NCBI GenBank assembly: GCA_021613335.1
Contig: JAJTWR010000317.1
Location: 580,001 to 644,000 of the forward strand
DNA from: Whitmania pigra
Lineage: Eukaryota; Annelida; Clitellata; Hirudinida; Haemopidae
Length of the DNA stretch: 64,000 bases
Direction: 5' to 3'
In this document: positions 1 through 11,519 of the stretch, piece after piece
How positions within the stretch are numbered: position 1 is the stretch's first letter
Layout: each line of letters begins with the position of its first letter
Program-made: the position numbers and the translations under genes
Notes under the pieces: generated by a model
Databases searched by the model: none
What the model saw: the letters and a program-made list of their open reading frames with translations, nothing else
Told to the model about the DNA's origin: nothing

Positions 1-1446
1 GCTCAGGAACCCATACATTCCGCAGCTTCTTCTAATCTTTCCATCCCTGATTCTGTAAACTCTCCAGCTGAAAAGAGGAACGGTGGTTTGCTCAGTTACG
101 GCAAAAATAAATTCAAATCCTCTTTGCAACTCTTTGCCAAATCTCTCAAGAAGGCAAAACATAGTCATCGGGACAGATATTTGTCCGAATGCCCGAGCAA
201 CGAAGCGATGAAGGAGGGAGACGGTGTATATTGTCAGACCAAAGGAAAGTATTTTCCTTACAACACTATTAATGCTGACGCCTACAAGGAAATATTTCAG
301 AAGCAAACCGAATCCAACGACGTGACTTACCTGGCCACGATTTCACCAGGAAATGAAGGCAACTTCAGGCAAACACTCGCCCCTCCCGTCGTGGGCAAGA
401 AAAGTCGTTTCACCGTGAGCAGCACGAAAACCGACAAACAGTCAAAGAACGTTGCATCCCAAAGATCAGGGCAGATGACGATAATGGCTCAGTTACTGAA
501 GAAGCCCGACGAGAGCCACAACTACAACACCGTAGGTCCGCAGGACAACAGGGACAGGAGACCGTCGGTCACTCTGCAGGACTTTCTCGAGATGTACAAA
601 GAGAAGAACCTCAGTGGCACCGATGCCGTTCGAAAGGCAAAAGCTGAGAGAAAAAGATCCGTGAGTGTTTCAATGATGATCGCATTTCAAGCGAGCAGCT
701 ATTGTTTATTAGCATGCCCCCACTACGAGCTACTTAACAATTTTATAGGGCTGTCTTGAAATCATTATCTATTATGACATCACATTAGTCACAGGAGCGT
801 TGAATTAACTGAATATTGAATTAAAACTCCGCAGATATCTCAGTCGGAAACAGAAACCTGTCCACACGTTAGAAATCCCCAAAATTACCACACGTGCAAA
901 CCATTTCCTTTCCCAACTCCTGTCATCACCGTCACCAGTGATGATGACGAAAAGAAAACCGAGGCATCTCAGAACACGTGCGCATGTTCACAGCAAACTA
1001 ATGAAGGCAAGACTGATAACATTCCTGACTTCTCAAGTCCCGCGGAAGAGAAAAAAATTGGAGAGGCACAGCACAGCATCCCCGAACATCAGGAGGTTCA
1101 CCACGAAACTCAAACTGGATTTGGAACTTTTCTACCCCAGGGTAAAGCAGCGAGAAAAAATAGATTTCTTAATCGAGGTGCTGTTTGTGCCACCGATTGC
1201 AAGGCTCAAGTGCAACACTGCAGGAGCACTTCTACAGAAGGACGTTCTTCTTTGAACCCTCAAAGAGCGGCACTTCTCTCTGCCTACGACCACAGCCTGA
1301 CAGTTTCTGGGTACCCGAGAAGAGCATCCGGGTTGATCGTGAAGAAATGTTGCAGGAGAATGTCCGAGCCAAATCCAAAGTATCAAAAGTGGCCAGAAAT
1401 GAAACCAAACAATTCACCATCAACTGATGAAGTAATTGATTTTTAA
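1..1446 (+). CDS. 3' exons of an unrecognised Ser/Lys-rich protein, 5' truncated by the window edge; possible AMPK gamma N-terminus
   Basis: The reading frame is open from base 1 to 660, where a GTGAGT donor follows codon TCC, and continues in phase from 835 (after an AG at 833-834) to a TAA at 1444-1446. The protein is hydrophilic, rich in Ser, Thr, Lys and Arg, with phosphorylation-like patches (KSRFTVSSTKT, RRPSVTLQDF, KAKAERKRS) and no membrane segment. I do not recognise a domain. A second reading is that the exon ends at 1141, where CAGG is followed by GTAAAG. That leaves one base of a codon, exactly what the first recognised AMPK gamma exon at 1780 needs, so this could be the long N-terminal extension of that kinase subunit. 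The frame nevertheless stays open to 1446, so a separate gene or an alternative 3' end is equally possible. Confidence 0.6.
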
Positions 1447-1664
1447 ACGGAATATTTTAAAATATTTTAAATATATTTTTAAATATTAACAGCAGAATAT
1501 TAAGAAGCCTTTTACTACGATAACATTGATAACAATTTCAAGAATTAAAAGATTAACTTAAAAATTAAATTAAACGTTTAAATTAACAGCAACGGATTAC
1601 TCCCGGTTACAGGAAAGTCTCAGCAAGTAATTGCTTTGTTTGTCACTAAGTTTTGGTATTTTTC

Positions 1665-1765
1665 TTAGCCGCCATCATAATCACCGTCATCATCATCATG
1701 ATCATCACCATCATCATCGTCGTCGTCGTCATCATCATCACCATCATCATCACCACAATTATCCC
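1665..1765. repeat. CAT/CGT trinucleotide microsatellite
   Basis: Nearly pure run of CAT, CAC and CGT triplets just upstream of the first recognised AMPK gamma exon. It reads as Ile/Val-rich on one strand and Met-rich on the other; both readings are repeat artefacts. Confidence 0.9.
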
Positions 1766-1779
1766 CACAAACGACTTAG

Positions 1780-4700
1780 ACAGCCTGGGCATCGACATTC
1801 CCACGGATGAGTTCCACAACAAGTTACTGGTGTGGATCGATAAAAGGACAGGAACGAAAATACTTCCGGTAGTCATGGTTATCGATGATGCTTGATAAGA
1901 ATGATTGAATTTCTGAACGAACTTTTACTATTTCAGCTTCCACACGACGGGCAAGACGTTTGGAGTGAGAGTGAGTTTCAAACATGGCGGACCTTAATTT
2001 GTGTGCGAATAATCGAAATGAATTAATTTATTTTATTATTTAATAATTTTCAATCATTTAACGGCTTAAAGCGTTATTATTATAAGTAAATAAAATGAAT
2101 TGAAATGAAGACAGAGATGAGAACTCAGGCATTTGGTTCCTTGCAAAGAGATACAAGTGCTACAACGTCATGCCGACCAGTGGCAAACTAGTTCTCTTCG
2201 ATTCCGAACTCCCGGTATGAAATTCCTTGAAGAACTGCCATTACTGCATTTCGTATACGACTGCCACGCACTTCAGTGGAATAACACACAATAATATAAT
2301 AAGAAATGTTGCATTGTAATGTTAAGTATAATAATAAAATTAATAATAACACTAAAGATATGTTGCTTAGGTGACGGCAGCCTTTGAAGCCTTCACTTTC
2401 AACAGAGTGAGAAGTGCTCCTATCTGGGATGCCAAGAAGAAACAACTAACAGGTTCTTTGTGACACTCAAACATTTAATAATGATAACCACTTGTTAATC
2501 TTAATAATTAATTGTTGTTATTGTTATTAGATTTTACAAATTACATTTGTTTAATTAATTTATTTCTTTAAATTTAACCTTTAATTAATTAGGAATAACT
2601 TTTTATTCAATATGCTGGACCACGAATGCATAGCTTACGTCGAAATGATAAGTTTATTCAGAGATTCGTGTGTTTTTAATTAATATTAATGATAAATTGT
2701 GTTGTTAATAGAATCAAAATTAATAATTTATGATGATGATGATGCTTCTGCTGCTACTGATGATAATGATAATGATGATAGTGACTTTCTTCAACAGGAA
2801 TGTTGACGATCTCGGACTTCATAGATGTCTTGTTGATTTGCGCCGATCAACCGGTGAGTTTTAATTTTTATGAAATATAATTAAACATTTTATTAAATAT
2901 TTTTTTAATGAAATATAATTAAACATTTTATTAAATATTTTATTTATGAAATATAATTTAACATTTTATTAAATATTTTTTTAATGAAATATAATTACAC
3001 ATTTTATTAAATATTTTATTTATGAAATATAATTTAACATTTTATTAAATATTTTATTTATGAAATATAATTAAACACGTTTATAAATCCTTTTTAACCA
3101 ATTACATCATGTGAAATATTAACTAGCTTTGACCGTTGCTTTTATTCTATTTGTTACATCCCATCTAAATTAATTTCTATTCTTTGAAGGAATTATTTGA
3201 GAAAATTACAGAGCAGAATATATCTGACTGGAAATGTACGAATCGTTTACATCCTTAAGTTGAGACAATTGACATTAATTACGTCACTTAAAACTTTCAA
3301 CCATTTTTCAAATATTTATCCTGTAGCTCTAAGCAATAAAGCCAAATTTGAGGCTAACGGTAGTTTGGATAACAGCGCCATCTGCGAGTCCAAGGAACAA
3401 ACTGCTACTGCTTCCTCCAGTGAAAAGAATGGAGAATCAAGAGAATTTGGAAGTGCAAAGACAACATTCAACAACCACCATTCAAGTGATGTTAGAGAAG
3501 AATCAACGTTTGAAGAGAGCAAGAAACAAGCATCTCTGGATCTCGTGCACTCAGAGCTGGATAAACCGTGTGGCGATTTATTTTCTACTACTGCTTCAGA
3601 TGACCACGAAACAAGCGCAGCTGACTTCGCCGAAACTTCATCGAATGACACCTCACCAGATGTCAGCTCGAACCAGAGCCCATTCCCGATGATGAGATCC
3701 TCTTCACTGGATCACGATAACGGCAGCATCAGCTTCGACACTGGTCTCATAAGCGTCGAATCCGATGACACGCTCTACGATGCTATTTCTGTGCTCAAGA
3801 CTTTTGGCTTCCACAGGGTTCTTGTCATGGATTACTCTGACAACGATCCGCTCTTCATTCTGACTTACAAAAGGATTCTTTACTTCATCTACGTTATGGT
3901 CAGTTGTCGAGGCACTTTGATTCTGATTGTGTTACGCCTTTCTTCGAATTATATGTGATTTACCATGCTAAATGTTCAATTTTGTTTAATAATTTTCTTC
4001 TATAAAGTAATTGTCGGTACCTATAATGTTAAATTGCAGATGGATACTGTCAACATTCCTCCATTCATGAATAGCTCCATCAAAGTTTTGAGAGTTGGCA
4101 CATTCACCAACTTAGTGACAGTGAGTTTACTTTCTTAATACTCGTCTATTGTCAGTAATTGGATGAAAAATTTGAAGATCACCTACGACACGACACTCAA
4201 GGAAGCTTTGTCACTTCTCCAATGGAGATCTGTCTCTGCCATTCCCGTTCTCGACGCTGATGGAAAAGTAGTTGATTTGTACACCAAGGAAGATGTCATG
4301 GTCGGTCAATTTATAATGCTTCTTACTAAAGATCCCAATTTGGCCTTTAAATTTCGGAAACAAGAAATCTTAAATAACTCATTTTTGAAATTTAAAATTC
4401 ATATTTGTCATTTTGCTTTCAGAATTTAGTGTACAACAACAAGTTCACCCAACTGAACAGCACAATTGAAGAAATTCTTCACGACAAGAGGAGGGTACGA
4501 CTCAAAGAACGTCTGACAATAAAATGCACTTGTTGATGTTTGACATTTTTTAGAAATAACTTCAGAAAACATTTAATTTGCAGATTTTCGAGGGGTTGTT
4601 CAAGTGCAAAGAAAGTGATTCTCTGATGGCTGTTGTGCAATATTTCATCAGTTCAAAGGTTCATTTCTGGATTTTTAAAACCAAGCATTGAATTATATTT

Positions 4701-4933
4701 ACTAAACTTGATCATAATTTAATAAAAAGGCATTAAAAGGCTGATAAAAGGTTATTCGCCATTGAATGAAAGTGATTAATTTGTAGGCACATCGCCTTGT
4801 TGTCACTGGTGATGACAACAGACTCCAAGGAATAATTTCTCTTTCCGATGTCGTCAATTTCATGGTTTTAGGATGCCAACCGGATGATGAAGTTTTACAA
4901 CTGACAAGTGAATTATTTCATTTTCGAAGATAA
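1780..4933 (+). CDS. PRKAG: AMP-activated protein kinase gamma (regulatory) subunit with four CBS motifs
   Basis: Exons joined in phase: 1780-1868, 1937-1970, 2111-2214, 2371-2452, 2798-2853, 3190-3235, 3327-3898, 4040-4120, 4178-4300, 4423-4494, 4584-4658, 4787-4933. The gamma subunit binds AMP, ADP and ATP in its CBS (Bateman) pairs and controls AMPK, the cellular energy sensor. Family landmarks in order are KCYNVMPTSGKLVLFD, RVRSAPIWDAKKKQL, GMLTISDFIDVL, HRVLVMD, FILTYKRIL, SVSAIPVLDADGKVVDLY, HRLVVTGDD and GIISLSDVVNF. Odd: the 572-bp exon 3327-3898 adds roughly 120 Ser/Asp/Glu-rich residues between CBS1 and CBS2, where relatives have a short linker. The last exon ends at TAA 4931-4933, or may splice (GTGAAT near 4908 to an AG before 5134) to an alternative tail. 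The true N-terminus is unresolved: the first exon listed starts mid-codon, so at least one upstream exon exists. The first two short exons rest on phase alone. Confidence 0.9.
2868..3076. repeat. 38-bp tandem repeat in an AMPK gamma intron
   Basis: About five and a half AT-only copies of a unit starting GAAATATAATT. Unit starts at 2872, 2910 and 2948 give a period of 38. Lies entirely in the intron between the GMLTISDF exon and the next one. Confidence 0.9.
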
Positions 4934-5824
4934 TTGCTATTTATTTTTTCACGGTCGAACAACAATAGGTTTGATCTGATTATAAAATCGTTGTGCGCGC
5001 AGTTTTCATCGCAAATAAAATTAAATGTTTTAAAATTCTGAATCAATATTCAAGTTACATTATGTTATTTAGCAGATACATTAATAGTTTATATGCTGTT
5101 AAACTCTGGCCTGATAATAATATTTTATTTCAGGTGATGACATCAACTTTAAGACGAGTGAAAATTAACAAAAATGACTAAAACTAGATTTATTTCTAAA
5201 AATAATATTGTTATTCAATTTCTTGAGATGATCAAGCAAAGCGAACTGCTTCTTTAATTGATTCAATTGTCTGACTAATAAAGGAACAATAACAATGAAT
5301 CACAAGGACTAATAAATTCAAACTTTCAAAGTGAGACTGCAGTTGTTAACAGCTTCACTGATGAAAGATTTTATTGGCACAGTCCATACCACTCCCGAGG
5401 CTCTGTTTGTTATGGAGAGCTGTGAATAATTTGCATTCAAAAGTGCTTTTATTTTAAGTAAAGATGTTTAAGGCGAGGAACGAAATACATTCACAGTGTA
5501 ATAATCAATACGTTCGGGTAATGAATTAAAAGTGAGTGTGTGCTTATTTAATTAGCGTCCATTTCATGACTAGATGAATAAGACGGAAATAAAAGTGGCG
5601 CGTTACTGTTTGTTTATTTGATTATAGTCCTTTGCATAACTGAGATGATTTGGACTTATTACTTCATTACTTATTGAGATACACTTCGTTATTTGTCCGC
5701 CATAAAGCGTTACAAAATAATAGTGGAAAGAAAAAAGAAAAATAAAAATTATTAAAAAAAACCATAAAGTCGAGTATGTAGTTTATTGTTATTGCTAGAA
5801 GATTTGCAAAAAATCATCGGTAGT
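4934..5824. other. Intergenic stretch 3' of AMPK gamma
   Basis: AT-rich. Apart from the possible alternative terminal exon near 5134-5173, I see no coding signal. The two flanking genes converge here. Confidence 0.5.
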
Positions 5825-6617
5825 TTGCTACAATTTAGTGATATTATAATTACAATTTAGTGATATTATAATTACAATTTAGTGATATTATAATTACAAT
5901 TTAGTGATATTATAATTACAATTTAGTGATACTATAATTACAATTTAGTGATATTATAATTACAATTTAGTGATATTATAATTACAATTTAGTGATATTA
6001 TAATTACAATTAGTGATATTATAATTACAATTTAGTGATATTATAATTACAATTTAGTGATATTATAATTACAATTTAGTGATATTATAATTACAATTTA
6101 GTGATATTATCATTACAATTTAGTGATATTATCATTACAATTTAGTGATATTATCATTACAATTTAGTGATATTATCATTACAATTTAGTGATATTATAA
6201 TTACAATTTAGTGATATTATAATTACAATTTAGTGATCTTATAATTACAATTTAGTGATATTATAATTACAATTTAGTGATATTATAGTTACAATTTAGT
6301 GATATTATAATTACAATTTAGTGATATTATAATTACAATTTAGTGATATTATAATTACAATTTAGTGATATTATAATTACAATTTAGTGATATTATAATT
6401 ACAATTTAGTGATATTATAATTACAATTTAGTGATATTATAATTACAATTTAGTGATATTATAATTACAATTTAGTGATATTATAATTACAATTTAGTGA
6501 TATTATAATTACAATTTAGTGATATTATAATTACAATTTAGTGATATTATAATTACAATTTAGTGATATTATAATTACAATTTAGTGATATTATAATTAC
6601 AATTTAGTGATATTATA
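5825..6617. repeat. 22-bp AT-rich satellite, about 36 copies
   Basis: Head-to-tail copies of ACAATTTAGTGATATTATAATT with very few substitutions. A cluster of four adjacent units around 6105-6180 carries a shared ATCATT variant, a sign of local unit duplication. The array sits between the convergent 3' ends of the AMPK gamma and PLAT-domain genes. Confidence 0.97.
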
Positions 6618-6734
6618 ATATTTTATATTATATAATAGTTTATATTAATACAATTTTTACATTTACATTTACAAGTACATTTTTTAACCAATATTTTTAC
6701 GTACTGACGCCTAGTCCTTTTTACAACACTACTT

Positions 6735-7417
6735 TTATTCTAAATAAAGTTTGCGGAGTAATACTACAATTGTTTTAATCACCTTCATCGGTCTCCAAGG
6801 AGGATTCACTCCAGTGTTGTCGTGTTTCAGACTGGAAATATTGGAAGGATTAAATGGTGAACGAAATTAACAAAATTAATAGATTAAAATTATAAGTGAC
6901 TAAAATTATAAATGTCTTTGTAAGCAACTTAATAACTAATACAACACGACAGTGCCACATGAAGCGCTAATGATAAAATATGAATTTCATTACTTTATGG
7001 CGATAAGGTCGCAAGGATCACCCAGGGTGAGTTGCTGGGTGTTGAAGAAGAACCTGTCCACTTGACCACTTTCGAAAAGATTATAGGAATCATTGATGAG
7101 GGGAAATACCTCTTGAATGGGTGGATATTGGGGAAAGAGGGTGAAGTACAATGTCAGGTTCACTTGGGCGTCCGTGGCAGCCCCACCCATAGTTCCAGTT
7201 TCTACTACTATTTCAAGTGGCACGGGATCTTTTTTCAAATAATGAATGGTTTATTTCAGTGCAATTATTATTACTAATAATAATGATAAACAAACGACGG
7301 GTGAATTGTTAGTAATAAGAATAATAATAATAATAATAATAAGAATAATATAAGAATAAAGAATAATAATAATAATAATAAGAATAATAAGAAGAATAAT
7401 AATAATAATAATAATAA

Positions 7418-7468
<51 letters not shown>

Positions 7469-7531
7469 GAATAATAATAATAATATATAATAATAATAAT
7501 AAGAATATAATAATAATAATAATAATAATAA

Positions 7532-7569
<38 letters not shown>

Positions 7570-7574
7570 TAATA

Positions 7575-7650
<76 letters not shown>

Positions 7651-7651
7651 A

Positions 7652-7683
<32 letters not shown>

Positions 7684-8425
7684 TAATAAGATAATAATAG
7701 AAAAAATAAAATATTAATATTAATAAAAATGGTTTTATTTTTACATTTATTTTACGTATACAAATTAAGTCAACAACTCAAGTTTTTTGTAGTCGTTGGT
7801 ACTGCTGATGTCGTCGTCGGTGGAGCTGTTGGTTCTTTCCAGTTGCAATCCTGTAAAATTATTATAAATAAATTATTTATTATTAAGTCATTATTTAATG
7901 TTAAATTATTATTTATTAATGTTAAATTATTATTTATTAATGTTAAATTATTATTCATTAATGTTAAATTATTATTTATTAATGTTAAATTATTATTTAT
8001 TAATGTTAAATTATTATTTATTAATGTTAAATTATTATTCATTAATGTTAAATTATTATTTATTAATGTTAAATTATTATTTATTAATGTTAAATAATTA
8101 AGTAACCACAGTAAACACTCACCAAGTAACGTTCACTTGATGGGCTGGTTAGATAAAATCCTCTCTGATATAAAGTTATGCTCTTCAAGAGAGTGCATTG
8201 AGATATCGACTGGTCATTTGAATCGACAACCGAGTCGAAGCCAAAACAATCGGGTCCAGAAGAACTGCATCTCACGGCGCAAGATATTGTTCTCCTTGGC
8301 ACGACTTCCCCAGACTTTCTGCAAAATGACCTTGAGACTACGTAACCTTCGATGCGGGTTAAGTGGAGTAATGGGCTGGAAACGAAGCAACAGCAGAAAA
8401 GAAAAACAAATTTGAACTTCTTCAT
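6735..8425 (-). CDS. Predicted secreted protein: signal peptide, Cys-rich module, Thr/Pro linker, PLAT domain
   Basis: Four exons on the minus strand, joined in phase: 8425-8123, 7850-7778, 7228-6994, 6831-6735, giving 235 residues. Residues 1-20 are a hydrophobic signal peptide (FKFVFLFCCCFV). Residues about 30-80 carry spaced cysteines (SCAVRC, GPDCFGF, SQCTLL) resembling a short PAN/apple-like fold; that assignment is weak. A linker rich in Thr and Pro (APPTTTSAVPTTT) follows. The last two exons form a PLAT/LH2 domain: VVETGTMGGAATDAQVNLTL, then FESGQVDRF, LGDPCDLIAI and HDNTGVNPPW. In other proteins PLAT domains bind lipids or partner proteins at membranes. Weak point: the exon 2 donor (GTTGTT) is poor; without that splice the Cys-rich protein ends at a TGA near 7774 and the PLAT exons are orphaned. 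An AATAAA overlaps the stop codon. Confidence 0.7.
7310..7725. repeat. AAT trinucleotide microsatellite
   Basis: Long impure (AAT)n array with interspersed AAG, filling the intron between the Thr-rich exon and the first PLAT exon of the minus-strand gene. Confidence 0.95.
7885..8096. repeat. 21-bp minisatellite in the PLAT gene's first intron
   Basis: About ten copies of a unit AATGTTAAATTATTATTTATT. Because 21 is a multiple of three, both strands show long open frames with seven-residue periodicity (LLFINVK on plus); these are artefacts. Confidence 0.95.
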
Positions 8426-9745
8426 CTTTGGATTCGAGATTTCAACGAAGGCTACATATGAAGTGGGTTTGAGTAGATTTAAAGTAACTCTGATTTGAAA
8501 TTAAAACAAAACATTCTGCGTCGTTGTAACGTTTCCGTTCTAACTTCGTTTCTTTAGTTTTTAGCATTTTTTATCAAAAACTTCCCCTCTAAGAAAACAT
8601 TCATCCTTTGCCAACACTTTCTTATTAAAACTGATTCTATTCATGCAATGCTTTTCATACGTGAGTTCTTAAAACCTTTCAGTTGTTTTTTTTTAAACAA
8701 AATTTTTTCTGAGATCACGTGATTCGTGATTGTTTTATTGCCCAACGAATGGACAAAGAAATTTCAATTGTTATCACGTTGTTATTGAGCTCACGTTTAA
8801 AGCTCTCTGCGTGTTTGAATACATCATTTAAATTATTTACCAAATTATTCACAACATTTATGTCACATGTTTTCTAACGAAATATTAAACAGCAGTCTCC
8901 TCCATCCAACCAAACGGAAGCAGTTGAAATAGTTGTTGCCATTCAATTTTTAATGACTTTCAATTTTTATTGGTAGTACGTGTCACGAAGTAATTAGGTA
9001 GCGAGAAACTTTTGAAGCTCGCAAATCGATGTCTTCACCATTGTTGTTGATAACATAAATTGTGAATGTCTGTTGTCGATTTTTTCTTATTTTTATGATG
9101 AGAATTTCAAGGATATAAATTTAAATAAAAGAGTCTGCGTTCGTTTGCATATTAAAGTTTTTAATTATTTAAAAATTAAGAAGTAAATATTGTCACCGAA
9201 AATCATAAAATTTAATGCCAGAAATATTAATGTTAATAAATATTTGTCAGAGTTTTTTTTTATAAACTCTTAGAAAATTATACACCAGTCTCTCTAAAAG
9301 GCTGTTTCACGTTTTATGTGGGGGAAAATCATGGCGTTCCAGAATTGAAACGTTTGTAGTTGATCAAGTCATGATACTTATAACAACTACATGCATTCTT
9401 ACATGGGTCACCGATATATCCTTGTCATGCTACCAAACGACACAGTAATTCCAGAATCGTAACAGGTATAGCAGTCATCGTAAACTGAATCCTCAAACTC
9501 CTCACGAAGAACGTTGCAAACCAAGATAATCGCCAACTAGAGCCAACTAGCAACACTAGAGTCTACTTGGTCTTGTTTTTAAAACCCTGTGACCACCATT
9601 TTAACAAATAACATCATTATCATCGCAATCGTCAGCGTCTTCATCATTATTGTCTTTAAAAGCTTTTGTATTTATAGGTGTTGGATACTGCCCTCGAACA
9701 TAGTCGGAAATTGATAATTTAGAATAACTTAATTGAACAGTTATG
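8426..9745. other. Gene-free stretch upstream of the PLAT gene
   Basis: Contains the presumed promoter side of the minus-strand PLAT gene. No coding segment, RNA gene or repeat array visible by eye. Confidence 0.5.
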
Positions 9746-10473
9746 CAGAGATGGACAAAATACTGCCCACTGAGCTTGGTGCAGATGTATTCTATCTATA
9801 TTCCTTGGCAATGGCTTCCTGCTTTGCTCGTTCCAGGAAAAGGTTACTTATTCTCTCCGCATTGTCGTTTGGAACCCATCTTAATTTTAAAAAAGGATGG
9901 GATACAGCTGCCCATATGCACTCAACTACACTGACATCAAGATTCAAGTAGATACCCAATCGTTTGACAAGGCACTGCATCATTCTCTTGCACAATGTCA
10001 TTTGCTTATTGCATATACAATTTAATTTCTCTTGAATGCGCAATATGTTGGTAACAAATGGCTCATGTAGCAATTTTGATCATCTTGCAAGTGATCCAGG
10101 CTATCTGCAATGGTCTTCATGCATTCTTTAAACTCCTGTATAAACTTAATTTCGTATTCCTATTTGAAACATTCAGAGCAGCACACAAATCCTTCAGTTT
10201 GTCACTGGCTTTGATCAGACTACAGACGCTGTTGTATAACGAATTCCATCTGTTATCTGGTTGGACATGGACACATCGGTTACTTTAAAAATAAAAACTT
10301 AAAAAAACCATTTGTTTTTTTAATATGGTTTACATATTATGGAATATGTTGTAATACTAAACTTGTTGTACAACAGGTAAATTGACTTTGACTTATATAA
10401 GAATATATATGCTGTATATTCGGTACACCGAATGACTTAAAACACATAGTTAGCAAAAGGTTGCCCATCCCTG
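9746..10473 (-). mobile_element. Internally deleted hAT DNA transposon with degenerate transposase
   Basis: The left end CAGAGATGGACAA and, inverted, the right end CAGGGATGGGCAA are imperfect terminal inverted repeats of the hAT type. Between them on the minus strand lie hAT transposase pieces in shifted frames: QPDNRWNSLYNS, then ADSLDHLQDD, a LLPTYCAF-like stretch, and AAVSHPFLKLRWVPNDN, the conserved central and C-terminal blocks. Stops and frameshifts show it is dead. I could not find a convincing 8-bp target duplication. Confidence 0.8.
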
Positions 10474-10479
10474 TCATAA

Positions 10480-10675
10480 ACAATTTAAATTTGAACGGTT
10501 TTTTTTTATTGTCAGAAATTACTTCGTCAAAATTCTTTTTACTATTAACATGGTAAAATATAAAAATTAAGATTTTGATGACAATGCCTTAAAACGGTCT
10601 CACTCGGGTTTAGTTCACAACCCCTAGTGAAGTCACTTTCTGGCCGCCTTTTATTACAAAACTTTTTATTTGAAA
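10480..10675. repeat. Dispersed repeat, copy 1 (uninterrupted)
   Basis: Shares blocks with 20725-20830 plus 21355-21385, including CCCTAGTGAAG, CACTTTCTGGCC and TTTTATTACAAAACTTTTT. In this copy the last two blocks are contiguous. In the other copy about 0.5 kb separates them. Confidence 0.75.
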
Positions 10676-11164
10676 TTACGCTGCATAATTGAACACACTG
10701 AATAGGAGTACGTTATAATTAAAAATTATATTGTAAAGTAGTGTATTATTACTACAATAAATGTTCTGCCCTAGTTTGCACGTGTTGAAATGGAATATAA
10801 AGTGAGAATTAGTCATATAAAGTATGTTAGGTTGTTTTTAAAAAGAGAAATTTTAATTATAAGGAAGAAGTCTATAGAAGATTCCGTATGATTTATTTGT
10901 GGTACATGAGCTGTGGTCGCACGGCCATACTTTCAATTAGTTTCGAAAAGCAAAGTTCTGTTTTTATAACGTTGAGTCTAATGCAAATGATCTAACAACA
11001 ATCTTTGTATATTGAGACCTACTTACAATGACTTGACGAAGTGATTTTCGTGGCAAACCTAGTAGATCAATTGTTTGTCATGAGACATGAACAAGACTTC
11101 TTCCTTATAATTAAAATTATATTATTTTTAGCTGATAAAAGTATTCGAAAACATTTTCAAATCA

Positions 11165-11510
11165 TTTTAATCATGCATAGATCTTAAAACCATTTGCAGA
11201 TAAAAACGTAGCCGTAATGTTGAGCTGCCTCTGCATGCGTGTTGTTCTTGCTTTTAAGGACACCGGCCCCCATATTAGGGCAATGTCGTCGGCATACATG
11301 GACAGCTCGACTCCTTTCTGCAGATCTGGAATCGCATTCATCATCATGATGAATAAAAGAGGGCTGAAGACGCTGCCTTGTAGAGTGACGTTTTCTAATA
11401 CGACTAGTTCGGAGAAAGCTGATCCAATCCTCACTTTAATTATTTTATTCTGAAGGAAGTTGTGGATCCATTCTAATGGTTTGCACTTGCCACCTATCAT
11501 GGAAAGTTGT
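11165..11510 (-). pseudogene. Non-LTR retrotransposon (LINE) reverse transcriptase fragment
   Basis: On the minus strand about 110 codons match the RT palm of jockey/I-like LINEs: WIHNFLQNKIIKVRIGS, LQGSVFSPLLFIMMMN (the PQGSVLSPLLF motif) and ELSMYADDIALIW with the catalytic YADD. It begins and ends abruptly, so only a fragment remains. Confidence 0.85.
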
Positions 11511-11519
11511 CCTATGATC

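Noticed and set aside
1646..1895. Ile/Val-rich and Met-rich open frames
   Set aside because: Produced by a CAT/CGT trinucleotide run. Only the last part (from 1780) is accepted as an AMPK gamma exon.
5825..6617. Possible CRISPR array
   Set aside because: Units are contiguous 22-mers without spacers, in a eukaryotic genome; it is a satellite.
7729..8101. Long open frames on both strands with seven-residue repeats (LLFINVK, NNNLTLI)
   Set aside because: They are the translation of a 21-bp AT-rich minisatellite; the length is a multiple of three so all frames can stay open. It lies in an intron.
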